Assembly (NCBI GenBank): GCA_022866005.1
Contig: JALHTV010000242.1
Location: 1 to 17,931, forward strand
Reading direction: 5' to 3'
DNA: 17,931 nucleotides
Source of the DNA: Phycisphaerae bacterium
GTDB lineage: Bacteria > Planctomycetota > Phycisphaerae > SM23-33
Below the pieces are notes generated by a model. That model made no database searches and was not told the DNA's origin. It was given only the letters and a program-made list of their open reading frames with translations. Shown here one piece after another: positions 7,049 through 14,310 of the stretch (positions are counted from its first letter, which is position 1; the number at the start of each line of letters is the position of its first letter). A program made the translations under genes and the position numbers.

Positions 7049-7684
7049 ATGAAACTTCTGGTCACAGCCGGGCCGACGCGAGAACCCATCGACGCCGTGC
7101 GGTTCATCACCAACGCCTCCAGCGGCCAGATGGGCTACGCGGTCGCGGCGGCGGGCGTGGCGACGGGCATGGAGGTGACGCTGCTGACTGGTCCTGTGGC
7201 CCTGGAGGCCCCGGAGGGGTGCCAGGTGGTGCCGTTTGTCACCGTGGCCGACCTGAAGGCCGCACTGGACGCGCGATTCGATGCCTGTGACGCGCTGGTG
7301 ATGAGCGCGGCGGTGGGGGACTTCGCGGTCCAAAGGCCGGTCGCCGGCAAGCTGCACCGCACCGCCGGGCCCCTGACGCTGACGCTAGTGCCAACTGATG
7401 ACCTGCTGGGCACCCTGGCCGCATGCAAGCGGCCGGGGCAGCGGATCGTCGCGTTCGCCGTGGAAGAAGGCCCGCCCGATCGCGCCCAGGCCGCGGCAAG
7501 GGCCAAACTCGCCACCAAGGGCGCCGACCTCATCGTGGTCAACACGTCCGCCGCGATGTCCTCCCAGGCCAGCGAGGCCGCCATCCTGTCACCGTCGGGG
7601 GTGGTGTTGCCCTGGGCGCGGCGCAGCAAGAGCGAGCTGGCTGGCCAGATCATCCGCCTGCTTGCACCCGGCCCCGCCCGGTAG
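7049..7684 (+). CDS. coaB: phosphopantothenate--cysteine ligase (CoaB half of Dfp)
   Basis: CoaB joins cysteine to 4'-phosphopantothenate using CTP, the step just before CoaC. The start ATG 7049 gives the classic opening MKLLVTAGPTREPID; a TTG at 7028 would add seven residues. Visible motifs are FITNASSGQMGYAVA (19-33), MSAAVGDF (85-92), GKLHR with K101 at the position of the conserved CTP-site Lys, LVPTDDLLGTL, and VVNTS (163-167). The usual VGFAAET reads VAFAVEE. The length is 211 aa, typical of a stand-alone CoaB. It is last in the close-packed run, followed by a 191-bp gap before ftsK. Confidence 0.92.
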   Translation: MKLLVTAGPTREPIDAVRFITNASSGQMGYAVAAAGVATGMEVTLLTGPVALEAPEGCQVVPFVTVADLKAALDARFDACDALVMSAAVGDFAVQRPVAGKLHRTAGPLTLTLVPTDDLLGTLAACKRPGQRIVAFAVEEGPPDRAQAAARAKLATKGADLIVVNTSAAMSSQASEAAILSPSGVVLPWARRSKSELAGQIIRLLAPGPAR

Positions 7685-7875
7685 CTGCCGTCCCGCCCCG
7701 CCCCGCTGCGACCCCCGCCGGAGATAGCTTGCAGAGCAACCGCCAGCCCGTCCGATAAGTCTGAGTATGTAAGTGTCTTCCCGCTGAGGCGCAGGGACGT
7801 GCCCCATCGCGGCCGAGCTGGGCCGGTGCGAGGCGAGCTGTTGGTCTGCGCGCCGGGCCTGCGCCGGCGGTGACG

Positions 7876-10254
7876 ATGACGATGACAAAAAGCCGTTGGC
7901 AGGTGAGTATGGTAAGCAAGCACCGGGACAAGCCCACTCCGCACAGCCACAGCCACTGGCGAGCGGCGCGATACTGCGGCGTGTTGCTGCTGAGCGGGCT
8001 GGTCATCCTGAGCTGGCTGAGCCTGCTGAGCTACTCGCCGACCGACCCGCCCTCCCCGGCCGTCTACCCGCCGCCCAGGCCCGCCAACGCCGCGGGCATC
8101 GTGGGGGCCTACCTGGCCCACGTGCTGCGCTACTGGCTGGGTGGGGGGGTCTACATGGGATTGGCGTTTGCGTCGGTGGCGGCCTTTATCCTGGTGCTGG
8201 GCGGACGGATCACGCGGATGCCTTGGCGCGTGCTGGGGGTGGCCGTGCTGGTCGCGGCCGCCAGCACCGCCGTCAGCTTCCTCAAGCCGGTCGCCGCCCA
8301 GGGCGCCATGGTGGGCCCGGCGGGCGTGCTGGGGACGGCTGCGGGACGGTTCCTGCTGTCGCGGTTCGCCCAGGCCGGGGCGTGGGTGATCGTGCTCGTC
8401 TCCTTCTGCGTGGGGCTGCTGCTGTCCGCGGAGAACCTGGTGCTCCAGATTCCGCGCCTGGGCAGGAAGGTATGGAACAATCGCGGCCAGTTGCCGGCCG
8501 TGGTGGACGTGATCCGCTCGGCCATCCCCAACGGCAAGGCCGAGCCCTCGGCCGCCGCCAAGGACAGGACCCCGGCCCCTGTCGCTAGGCCCCTGGCCCG
8601 GCCGGCAGCGCCTCCGCCCAGGCCGGCCGTGCCGATGAGACCCCTTCCCCCGCCGGTGGCGCGGGTAGCGGCCAAGCCGCCGACGCTGCCCGCCAAGCCC
8701 ACGCCCGGCAAGATCGCCCGCGGCCAGGACGGCAAGGAGTACGTCCTGCCGTCGCCGGACCTGCTGGCCGAGCCGACGGCCAACTACATCGAGATGCAGG
8801 AATCCCGGGCCGCAGAGAACCGGGCCATCCTCCAGCAGACGCTCAGCGACTTCGGTGTGGGTGCGGAGGTGGTGGGGCACATGACCGGCCCGGTAATCAC
8901 GATGTTCGAGCTGACGCTGGCTCCGGGTGTGAAGGTCTCGCAGGTGAGCAACCTGGCCACCGACATCGCCCGCGCGCTGGCCGTGCCGGGCGTGCGCGTG
9001 GTCTCACCGCTGCCGGGCAAGGACACCATCGGCATCGAGGTGCCCAACCTCCAGAAGGAGATCGTCCGCATCCGCGAGCTGATGCACGCCGCGCCCGACG
9101 CCGAAAAGACGATGCACCTGCCGCTGTACCTCGGCAAGGACGCCAGCGGCAGCGCCATCGTGGCGGACCTCGCGTCCATGCCGCACATGCTGATCGCCGG
9201 CACCACCGGCTCGGGCAAGAGCGTGTGCATCAACGCGATCCTCCTGGCCACGCTCATGACCCGCACTCCCGAGCAGGTGCGGCTGATCCTGATCGACCCG
9301 AAGATGGTCGAGATGGCCTCCTTCGAGGACGTCCCGCACCTGCTGTGTCCCATCGTCAACGACATTCGGCGGGCCGAGGACATCCTGGAGTGGGCGGCCG
9401 TCAAGATGGACGAGCGCTACGAGCTGTTCAAGGAAACGGGCGTCAAGAACGTCACCGGGTACAACCGCCTGAGCGCCGAGGAGATTTACCAGCGCCTCGG
9501 GGCCGCCGGCGAAGATGAGCGAGCCCAAATCCCCACCCACCTGCCGTACTACGTGATCGTCATCGACGAGCTGGCCGACCTGATCATGACCAGCAGAAAG
9601 GAAGTGGAGACGTACATCATCCGCCTCGCCCAGAAGGCCCGCGCGGTGGGCATCCACATGCTGCTGGCCACGCAGCGCCCCAGCGCCGACGTCGTCACCA
9701 GCCTGATCAAGGCGAACATGCCCTGCCGCATCAGCTTCCGCGTCGCGAGCCGACTGGAAAGCCGCATCGTCCTGGACCAGAACGGCGCCGAGGTGCTCCT
9801 GGGCCAGGGCGACATGCTGTTCCTCCAGCCGGGCACCAGCAGCCTGATCCGCGCCCAGGGCACCTACGTGGACGAGGAGGAGATCCGCACCGTCGTCGGG
9901 GCGCTCCGCAAGGGCAGCGAGCCGCACTACAGCACCGAACTGATGCGCCTCGGCGCCGCGCCCCTGGACGGCTCCGACGGTGAGAGGGACGAGCTGTTCG
10001 ACCAGGGCGTGGAGATCGTCCTGTCCACCCAGCGGGGCAGCGTCTCGTTGCTCCAGCGGCGCTTGCAGATCGGCTACAGCCGCGCCAGCCGCATCATCGA
10101 CCAGATGGCCGAGGCGGGGCTGCTGGGCGACTACAAGGGCAGCCAGGCCCGCGAATGCCTGGTCACGCTGGACGACTGGTACGCGATGAAGGCGGCCGTC
10201 GCCGCCGACACCCGCGGGGATTCGGCCCTGGACGGTGAGCCGACCAGCGTCTAG
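7876..10254 (+). CDS. ftsK: FtsK/SpoIIIE-family DNA translocase
   Basis: This membrane-anchored hexameric ATPase pumps chromosomal DNA through the closing septum and works with the dif recombination site. The 792-aa protein has an N-terminal membrane part (~31-190, about four TM segments) and a Pro/Ala-rich linker (~215-275). The motor follows, with Walker A GTTGSGKS (442-449), then LILIDPKMVEMA and Walker B VIVIDELADL (D564, E565). The winged-helix gamma domain (706-775) carries QRRLQIGYSRASRIIDQM and would read the orienting DNA motifs. The linker is short relative to E. coli FtsK. The start is uncertain: GTG 7870, ATG 7876, ATG 7882 and ATG 7909 (AGGTGA just upstream) are all in frame. The 7685-7869 gap holds no convincing promoter. 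Confidence 0.95.
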   Translation: MTMTKSRWQVSMVSKHRDKPTPHSHSHWRAARYCGVLLLSGLVILSWLSLLSYSPTDPPSPAVYPPPRPANAAGIVGAYLAHVLRYWLGGGVYMGLAFASVAAFILVLGGRITRMPWRVLGVAVLVAAASTAVSFLKPVAAQGAMVGPAGVLGTAAGRFLLSRFAQAGAWVIVLVSFCVGLLLSAENLVLQIPRLGRKVWNNRGQLPAVVDVIRSAIPNGKAEPSAAAKDRTPAPVARPLARPAAPPPRPAVPMRPLPPPVARVAAKPPTLPAKPTPGKIARGQDGKEYVLPSPDLLAEPTANYIEMQESRAAENRAILQQTLSDFGVGAEVVGHMTGPVITMFELTLAPGVKVSQVSNLATDIARALAVPGVRVVSPLPGKDTIGIEVPNLQKEIVRIRELMHAAPDAEKTMHLPLYLGKDASGSAIVADLASMPHMLIAGTTGSGKSVCINAILLATLMTRTPEQVRLILIDPKMVEMASFEDVPHLLCPIVNDIRRAEDILEWAAVKMDERYELFKETGVKNVTGYNRLSAEEIYQRLGAAGEDERAQIPTHLPYYVIVIDELADLIMTSRKEVETYIIRLAQKARAVGIHMLLATQRPSADVVTSLIKANMPCRISFRVASRLESRIVLDQNGAEVLLGQGDMLFLQPGTSSLIRAQGTYVDEEEIRTVVGALRKGSEPHYSTELMRLGAAPLDGSDGERDELFDQGVEIVLSTQRGSVSLLQRRLQIGYSRASRIIDQMAEAGLLGDYKGSQARECLVTLDDWYAMKAAVAADTRGDSALDGEPTSV

Positions 10255-10351
10255 ACACAGCCGGGCCACCTCACCAAACTAGTACCTCCAGAGATGCCGT
10301 GCCAGGACGCGGCGGAGCTGTTTCAGCCAGCGCCCACCGAGCAGGACACCT

Positions 10352-11542
10352 GTGAGCGGAACCGTCCAATACGCCGACGCACGCGACCCCGCCCAGACGG
10401 CGGAGACCCAGACCGTCACCGTCGTCGCCGCACCGGAAGTACATCGCGAGCGCCTTCGCGTGGCCTGGGTCGCCGGGCCCGCGACGGCGGAGCAGTATGG
10501 CCGGGCCTTGCAGCCGCTGGCGATCGGCCTGATGGACGAGCTGATCGAGATCGTGGCCGTGTGCCCTTCGGGGGCCGACGTCCAGGAACTGCCCAGCCCG
10601 CCGGTGGAGACGGTCCCTCACGGGCGGACGCGGTGGCTGGGCCGGTTCACGCGTAGCGTCGAAGCCCTGGCCCGCGAGCTGCGCCGTCGGAAGGTCCGGC
10701 TGCTGCACGCCCTGGACGCCGACACCTGGGGGCTCGCGGCCGAGTTGGGGCGCCTGGCGGGGCTGAATTGCATCGTCAGCAGCTATGGGTTGGGCGATGG
10801 CCTGGTGCTGAGGCAGCGGCGGCGGTCGATGGCGGTGGCGCTGGCGGGGTCGGAGGGCGTTCGCGAGAGGCTCCTGGCGTGGCGGGTCGTGCCCCGCGAG
10901 CGGGTCGAGCTGGTCCGCCCCGGTGTCTACCATGTCCGCAAGGCTACCTGCTTCTTGAACCCCGATCTGCGCGTGTCCATCGTGGCCGGGGGGCCGATGG
11001 ACGACTTTGCCTCCTTCGAGGCGGTGGTGCGCTGTTTTGCCGCCCTGAAGCGCTCCGGCCACGACTGCGTGTTCTTCCTGATGGGCAACGGGCGCGCGGA
11101 GCAGCGTCTGCGCAGCCTGACTGAGGTCCTGGGCATGCGCGGGGAGTTGACGTTCGTGGACCGCCAGCCGCCGCGGTTGCTGCCGGAGATCTTCAAGGCG
11201 GCGGATATCTACGTCGCGCCCGTGCCGGACCGCTGCATCGACATGCCGTGCCTGCTGGCGATGGCCGGCGGCGTGCCGGTCCTGGCGGCCGGGGCGGGGG
11301 CGAGCGACTTCCTGATCGACGCCCAGACGGCGCGGCTCTTCGCGCGGGGCAACTCCGCCGATCTGACGGCCAAGCTGACCGCGCTGCTGGAGGATCGCAC
11401 CAAGGCGGTGGCCTTGGCCGAAGGGGCACTGGCCCACCTGCGGGCTCACCACAGCCCCGCGGGGGTCGTGACGGCCGTGACGCGGATCTACCGCCAGGTC
11501 GCGGCGATGCCTATGCCTGCACCTGTACTCCAAAGCTCTTGA
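10352..11542 (+). CDS. GT4-like glycosyltransferase lacking the EX7E glutamates
   Basis: The 396-aa protein has the two-domain layout of GT-B glycosyltransferases. An N-terminal Rossmann domain begins at LRVAWVAGPAT (35-45), with LLHALDADTWGLAAELGRL (117-135). The C-terminal donor domain has VSIVAGGP (208-215), FFLMGNGRAEQRL (241-253), LTFVDRQP (266-273) and EIFKAADIYVAP (279-290), then AMAGGVPVLAAG (303-314). The usual glutamate pair just before AMAxGxPV is replaced by R294 and L302, so catalysis may be lost or altered. The substrate is unknown. The start is GTG 10352 with GCAGGA upstream. The gene is 97 bp after ftsK, and its 3' end overlaps dapA on the opposite strand by 32 bp. There are no TM segments, so it is probably cytoplasmic. 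Confidence 0.8.
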   Translation: MSGTVQYADARDPAQTAETQTVTVVAAPEVHRERLRVAWVAGPATAEQYGRALQPLAIGLMDELIEIVAVCPSGADVQELPSPPVETVPHGRTRWLGRFTRSVEALARELRRRKVRLLHALDADTWGLAAELGRLAGLNCIVSSYGLGDGLVLRQRRRSMAVALAGSEGVRERLLAWRVVPRERVELVRPGVYHVRKATCFLNPDLRVSIVAGGPMDDFASFEAVVRCFAALKRSGHDCVFFLMGNGRAEQRLRSLTEVLGMRGELTFVDRQPPRLLPEIFKAADIYVAPVPDRCIDMPCLLAMAGGVPVLAAGAGASDFLIDAQTARLFARGNSADLTAKLTALLEDRTKAVALAEGALAHLRAHHSPAGVVTAVTRIYRQVAAMPMPAPVLQSS

Positions 11543-12401
11543 GCATCGCCGCCAGGGGCGGACGGTGCTGGGCACTCAGCGGCGTCAGCGGGGGCCGCAG
11601 CTCGTCGCGGATCATCCCGGCCATGGCCAGAGCGGCCTTGATGGGGATGGGGTTGGTCTCCACGAACAGGCCACGGACCAGCGGGAAGAGCTTGAGGTGC
11701 AGCGTGCACGCCTCGGCCATGTCGCAGGCGGCGATGTAGTCGCACAGCTTGCGGACCTCGGCCGGCAGGATGTTGGCCAGCACGCTGATCGCACCGCTGC
11801 CGCCCACCGCGCAGATCGGCAGCGTCAGCGAATCGTCCCCGGACAGGATCGTGATGTCGCAACTGGCGGCGATCTCGCTGGAGACGTCCAGACTGCCGGT
11901 GGCCTCCTTGACGGCGATGACCATCTCGATCTTCTCGTACATCTTGGCAATGGTCTCGGCCGTCAGCGCCACGCCGCAGCGGCTGGGGATGTTGTACAGC
12001 ACGATCGGCAGGCCGATCTCCGCGATCCGCGCGACGTGGTCGAACATGCCGTGCTGGGTGGGCTTGTTGTAGTAGGGGTTCACGATCAGGCAGGCGTCGG
12101 CACCGCAGGCTTTCGCATGGCGCGTCAGGGTCAGCGCCTCGGCCGTGGAGTTGCTGCCGGTGCCGGCGATGACGGGGACTCTCCCGGCGGCCCGCTCGAC
12201 GGTGAACTCGATGACCTTGTCGTGCTCGGCGTAGTCCAGAGTCGGGCTCTCGCCGGTCGTGCCGCAGGGCACCAGGCCCTGCGTGCCGCCGGCGATCTGG
12301 AACTCGATCAGCCTTCCGAGGGCGTCATAATCCACTTTCCCGTCGGCAAATGGCGTGACCAAGGCCACCATGGAACCGGTGAGTCTCATGCGTTGGGACA
12401 T
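11511..12401 (-). CDS. dapA: 4-hydroxy-tetrahydrodipicolinate synthase
   Basis: DapA condenses pyruvate with aspartate semialdehyde, the first committed step to diaminopimelate and lysine. The Schiff-base lysine is K165 in AVKEATG, with Y136 in YNIPSRCG and T48/T49 in CGTTGESPTL completing the catalytic triad region. PYYNKPTQ (109-116) supplies the neighbouring-subunit Tyr. The length of 296 aa is typical. ATG 12401 was chosen because GGGAG lies ~8 bases upstream and MVALVTPF falls at the normal distance; in-frame codons farther upstream give an unconserved extension. It is last in the pdxJ-flavodoxin-dapA series. Its stop lies inside the convergent glycosyltransferase gene. Confidence 0.96.
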   Translation of the reverse strand: MSQRMRLTGSMVALVTPFADGKVDYDALGRLIEFQIAGGTQGLVPCGTTGESPTLDYAEHDKVIEFTVERAAGRVPVIAGTGSNSTAEALTLTRHAKACGADACLIVNPYYNKPTQHGMFDHVARIAEIGLPIVLYNIPSRCGVALTAETIAKMYEKIEMVIAVKEATGSLDVSSEIAASCDITILSGDDSLTLPICAVGGSGAISVLANILPAEVRKLCDYIAACDMAEACTLHLKLFPLVRGLFVETNPIPIKAALAMAGMIRDELRPPLTPLSAQHRPPLAAMLKSFGVQVQA

Positions 12402-12483
12402 GTCGCGTCTCCCGGGCGTCGCTGCCCTGTGCTGCCGCCCGCCCATCGGCGGGTCGCCCATTATATCCCCTGGTCCGCGGCGA

Positions 12484-12960
12484 TCAACCGCCCATGCCGA
12501 GTTGGTCGGCCAGGTCCCTGACGGACGCGGCGAAGATGCCGGACCGGACGTCCCTTTCCAGCAGGGCCAGCACGGCCGTCGGCGGCTTACCGATCAACTG
12601 GACCATGTGCCTGAAGGTCCGCCGGTCGCCGCTGCTGCCCATGGTGCAGAACAAGACCGCCCGCTTGATCGCCCGACCGCGCTGCGACAGGTACGTGCGG
12701 AGGGCGGGGGCCATCGTGTAGGCCCATACCGGCGTGCCGATCAGGACCAGGTCGTAGGCGGCGGGGTCTTTGGCCGGCAGGTCGATCTCGGTGGAGCGCT
12801 TGCATGCGGCGTCCATGCAGGCCGTGATCCACCCCCAGGGGCCCGTGCGGGCCTTGCGATCGTGAAGCTCCTCGACGTCGGCCCGGAACCGCTCAGCCAG
12901 GGCCTGCGCGACCGTGCGCGTCACGCCCGTTCGAGAATAGTAGACCAGCAACGTTCTCAT
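12484..12960 (-). CDS. flavodoxin-like FMN protein
   Basis: The 158-aa protein opens with MRTLLVYYSRTGVTR; the YSRTGVTR loop (8-15) binds the FMN phosphate. GTPVWAYTMAPALRTYL (75-91) and FCTMGSSGD (104-112) match the two loops around the flavin ring. It belongs with stand-alone flavodoxin-fold NAD(P)H/electron-transfer proteins; the redox partner cannot be told from sequence. A strong GGAGG lies upstream of the ATG at 12960. It sits 37 bp after pdxJ and 82 bp before dapA on the same strand, so co-transcription is likely, but no shared pathway is obvious. Confidence 0.85.
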   Translation of the reverse strand: MRTLLVYYSRTGVTRTVAQALAERFRADVEELHDRKARTGPWGWITACMDAACKRSTEIDLPAKDPAAYDLVLIGTPVWAYTMAPALRTYLSQRGRAIKRAVLFCTMGSSGDRRTFRHMVQLIGKPPTAVLALLERDVRSGIFAASVRDLADQLGMGG

Positions 12961-12997
12961 GTGCCACCTCCGCTCGGCGCCCGGAGACCCGCCGCAG

Positions 12998-13720
12998 CTA
13001 CCGCTTGGCCATGTCCAGCAGGTGCTTCATCTCCGCCACGGCCTGCCGCATCCCGATGAAGACCGCGCGCGACACGATGGTGTGCCCGATGTTCAACTCG
13101 GTGAACCCTGCCATGGCCGCGACCGGACCGACGTTGTTGTAAGTCAGCCCGTGCCCGCCGTGGACGATCAGGCCCGCGGACAGTCCGATCTCCAGGGCAC
13201 TGTGGAGGGTCTCCAGTGCCTTGGTCGCCGCGGGGCCGGTGGCGTTGGCGTAGGTGCCGGTGTGGATCTCGATCGCGTCGCAGCCGATGTCGCGGGCAGC
13301 CTGGACCTGCTTGGGCAGCGGGTCAATGAACGCGCTGACGATGATCCCGGCCGAGCGAAGCGCCCGCGTCACCTCGGCGATGCGAGCGCGACCGGCTACG
13401 ACGTCCAGCCCGCCCTCGGTAGTGATCTCTTTGCGGTTCTCCGGAACGAGGGTCGCCTGGTCGGGCTTCAGCTCCAGGGCGACCGAGACGATCTGGTCGT
13501 CCAGCGACATCTCCATGTTCAGCTTGCACCGGACGGTCTGCCGAAGCAGGCGGGCGTCGCGGTCGGTGATATGACGGCGGTCGGTGCGCAGATGAAAGGT
13601 GATGCAATCTGCTCCGCCCAGCTCGGCCTGCACCGCCGCCCAGACCGGGTCCGGCTCCACCGTCTGCCGGACCTGGCGGATCGTCGCGACGTGGTCGATG
13701 TTGACTCCTAGGCCGGCCAT
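12998..13720 (-). CDS. pdxJ: pyridoxine 5'-phosphate synthase
   Basis: PdxJ closes the ring of vitamin B6, joining 1-deoxyxylulose 5-phosphate with 3-amino-2-oxopropyl phosphate. Family hallmarks are LGVNIDHVATIRQ (4-16), PDPVWAA (23-29), HLRTDRRHITDRD (43-55), LNMEMS (67-72), LVPENRKEITTEGG (91-104), EIHTG (151-155) and GGHGLTYNNV (188-197). Likely active-site residues H43, E70 and H190 are kept. The usual REDRRHI reads RTDRRHI, with Thr46 in place of Glu. The length of 240 aa is normal. ATG 13720 has AAAGGAA upstream. It leads the minus-strand pdxJ-flavodoxin-dapA group. Confidence 0.96.
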   Translation of the reverse strand: MAGLGVNIDHVATIRQVRQTVEPDPVWAAVQAELGGADCITFHLRTDRRHITDRDARLLRQTVRCKLNMEMSLDDQIVSVALELKPDQATLVPENRKEITTEGGLDVVAGRARIAEVTRALRSAGIIVSAFIDPLPKQVQAARDIGCDAIEIHTGTYANATGPAATKALETLHSALEIGLSAGLIVHGGHGLTYNNVGPVAAMAGFTELNIGHTIVSRAVFIGMRQAVAEMKHLLDMAKR

Positions 13721-13751
13721 AAAGCCGTTCCTTTCTTACTGGTCAGGGGGC

Positions 13752-13780
13752 ATTCTAAACCGGCTGCCGGACAATGCCAG
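13752..13780 (-). promoter_or_regulatory. candidate promoter for pdxJ-flavodoxin-dapA
   Basis: Read on the minus strand, CTGGCA (13780-13775, 4 of 6 consensus) and TAGAAT (13757-13752, 5 of 6) are spaced by 17 bp. Initiation near 13745 leaves about 25 nt to the pdxJ ATG. An imperfect dyad with 9-bp arms, TGCCGGACA/TGTCCGGCA (13765-13773 and 13803-13811), overlaps this region. Confidence 0.35.
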
Positions 13781-13951
13781 TGAAATGCGGCCCCCGGCGC
13801 CGTGTCCGGCATTCCGGCCGGCCAATGGTCAGGCCCCTTGACCTGCGCGCACGGCGGGAGTGGGATAGGGTCAGGTACCAGTCGCACCGGAGGGGGCGGC
13901 TGACGATGCGGGGTCGGCGGGGGCAGCCCGTCGGTCGAGGGCGGCCAGCGG

Positions 13952-14095
13952 CTACCGGGCGCCGAGCAGGCGCTCGCTCAGCGCGCGGCGGAGGGCTTGG
14001 ACGACCTCAAGCTGGCGGCGACGATCGCGCTCGATGGTCTCCTTGGTGGGAGGATCGAGCGATTCGTGCGTCTTGCACAGTTCCCAGGTGACCAT
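13952..14095 (-). CDS. small hypothetical protein (47 aa)
   Basis: This minus-strand ORF starts at ATG 14095 with AAGGA about nine bases upstream and ends at TAG 13954-13952. The protein is mostly one charged helix (KETIERDRRRQLEVVQALRRALSERLLGAR) after a short N-terminal part (MVTWELCKTHESLD). The helix has regular hydrophobic spacing that could form a coiled coil. I recognise no family. It sits in the 590-bp stretch between pdxJ and the large membrane gene, which otherwise has no coding region. A longer in-frame upstream extension to 14344 overlaps the membrane-protein gene and looks non-coding. Confidence 0.5.
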   Translation of the reverse strand: MVTWELCKTHESLDPPTKETIERDRRRQLEVVQALRRALSERLLGAR

Positions 14096-14199
14096 ACACA
14101 GTATCCTTGGCGAAGGGCGACAATGCATATATCGGATGGCCGGGTGGGGAACCTGAACAGAAAGCCCCGCGCGCAAGGTCCCTGGGGTGCCGACGGGCC

Positions 14200-14221
14200 G
14201 CCCGGCCTGGCCAGGCGGGGC
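14200..14221. repeat. imperfect 22-bp dyad upstream of the membrane-TPR gene
   Basis: The 22-bp sequence has 10 of 11 base pairs complementary between halves, centred on the perfect palindrome CCTGGCCAGG (14206-14215). It lies 90 bp before the ATG at 14311. No T-run follows, so it does not look like a Rho-independent terminator. It may be an operator or simply a GC-rich hairpin. Confidence 0.3.
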
Positions 14222-14310
14222 ACAGTCCCCCTTTGTGATCGGCCGATAATAGTGTAACCTCTGGGACGTAGCCGTCAGGATACGGTCAGAACTCCAGAAC
14301 AGGACGGGAA

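Noticed and set aside
7729..7759. Possible ftsK promoter (TTGCAG ... GATAAG)
   Set aside because: The -35 match is weak (3 of 6) and the spacing is 19 bp, which is not enough to list as a feature.
7135..8880. 581-aa minus-strand open frame opposite coaB and ftsK
   Set aside because: It is a shadow of the strong plus-strand genes, with no domain or plausible start site.
11565..12521. 318-aa plus-strand frame opposite dapA
   Set aside because: dapA on the minus strand is certain, with its full catalytic set. The plus frame is an Asp/Gly/Arg-rich shadow.
13765..13811. Hairpin with 9-bp arms upstream of pdxJ considered as a terminator
   Set aside because: The loop is about 29 nt and no T-run follows on either strand, so it does not meet terminator criteria.
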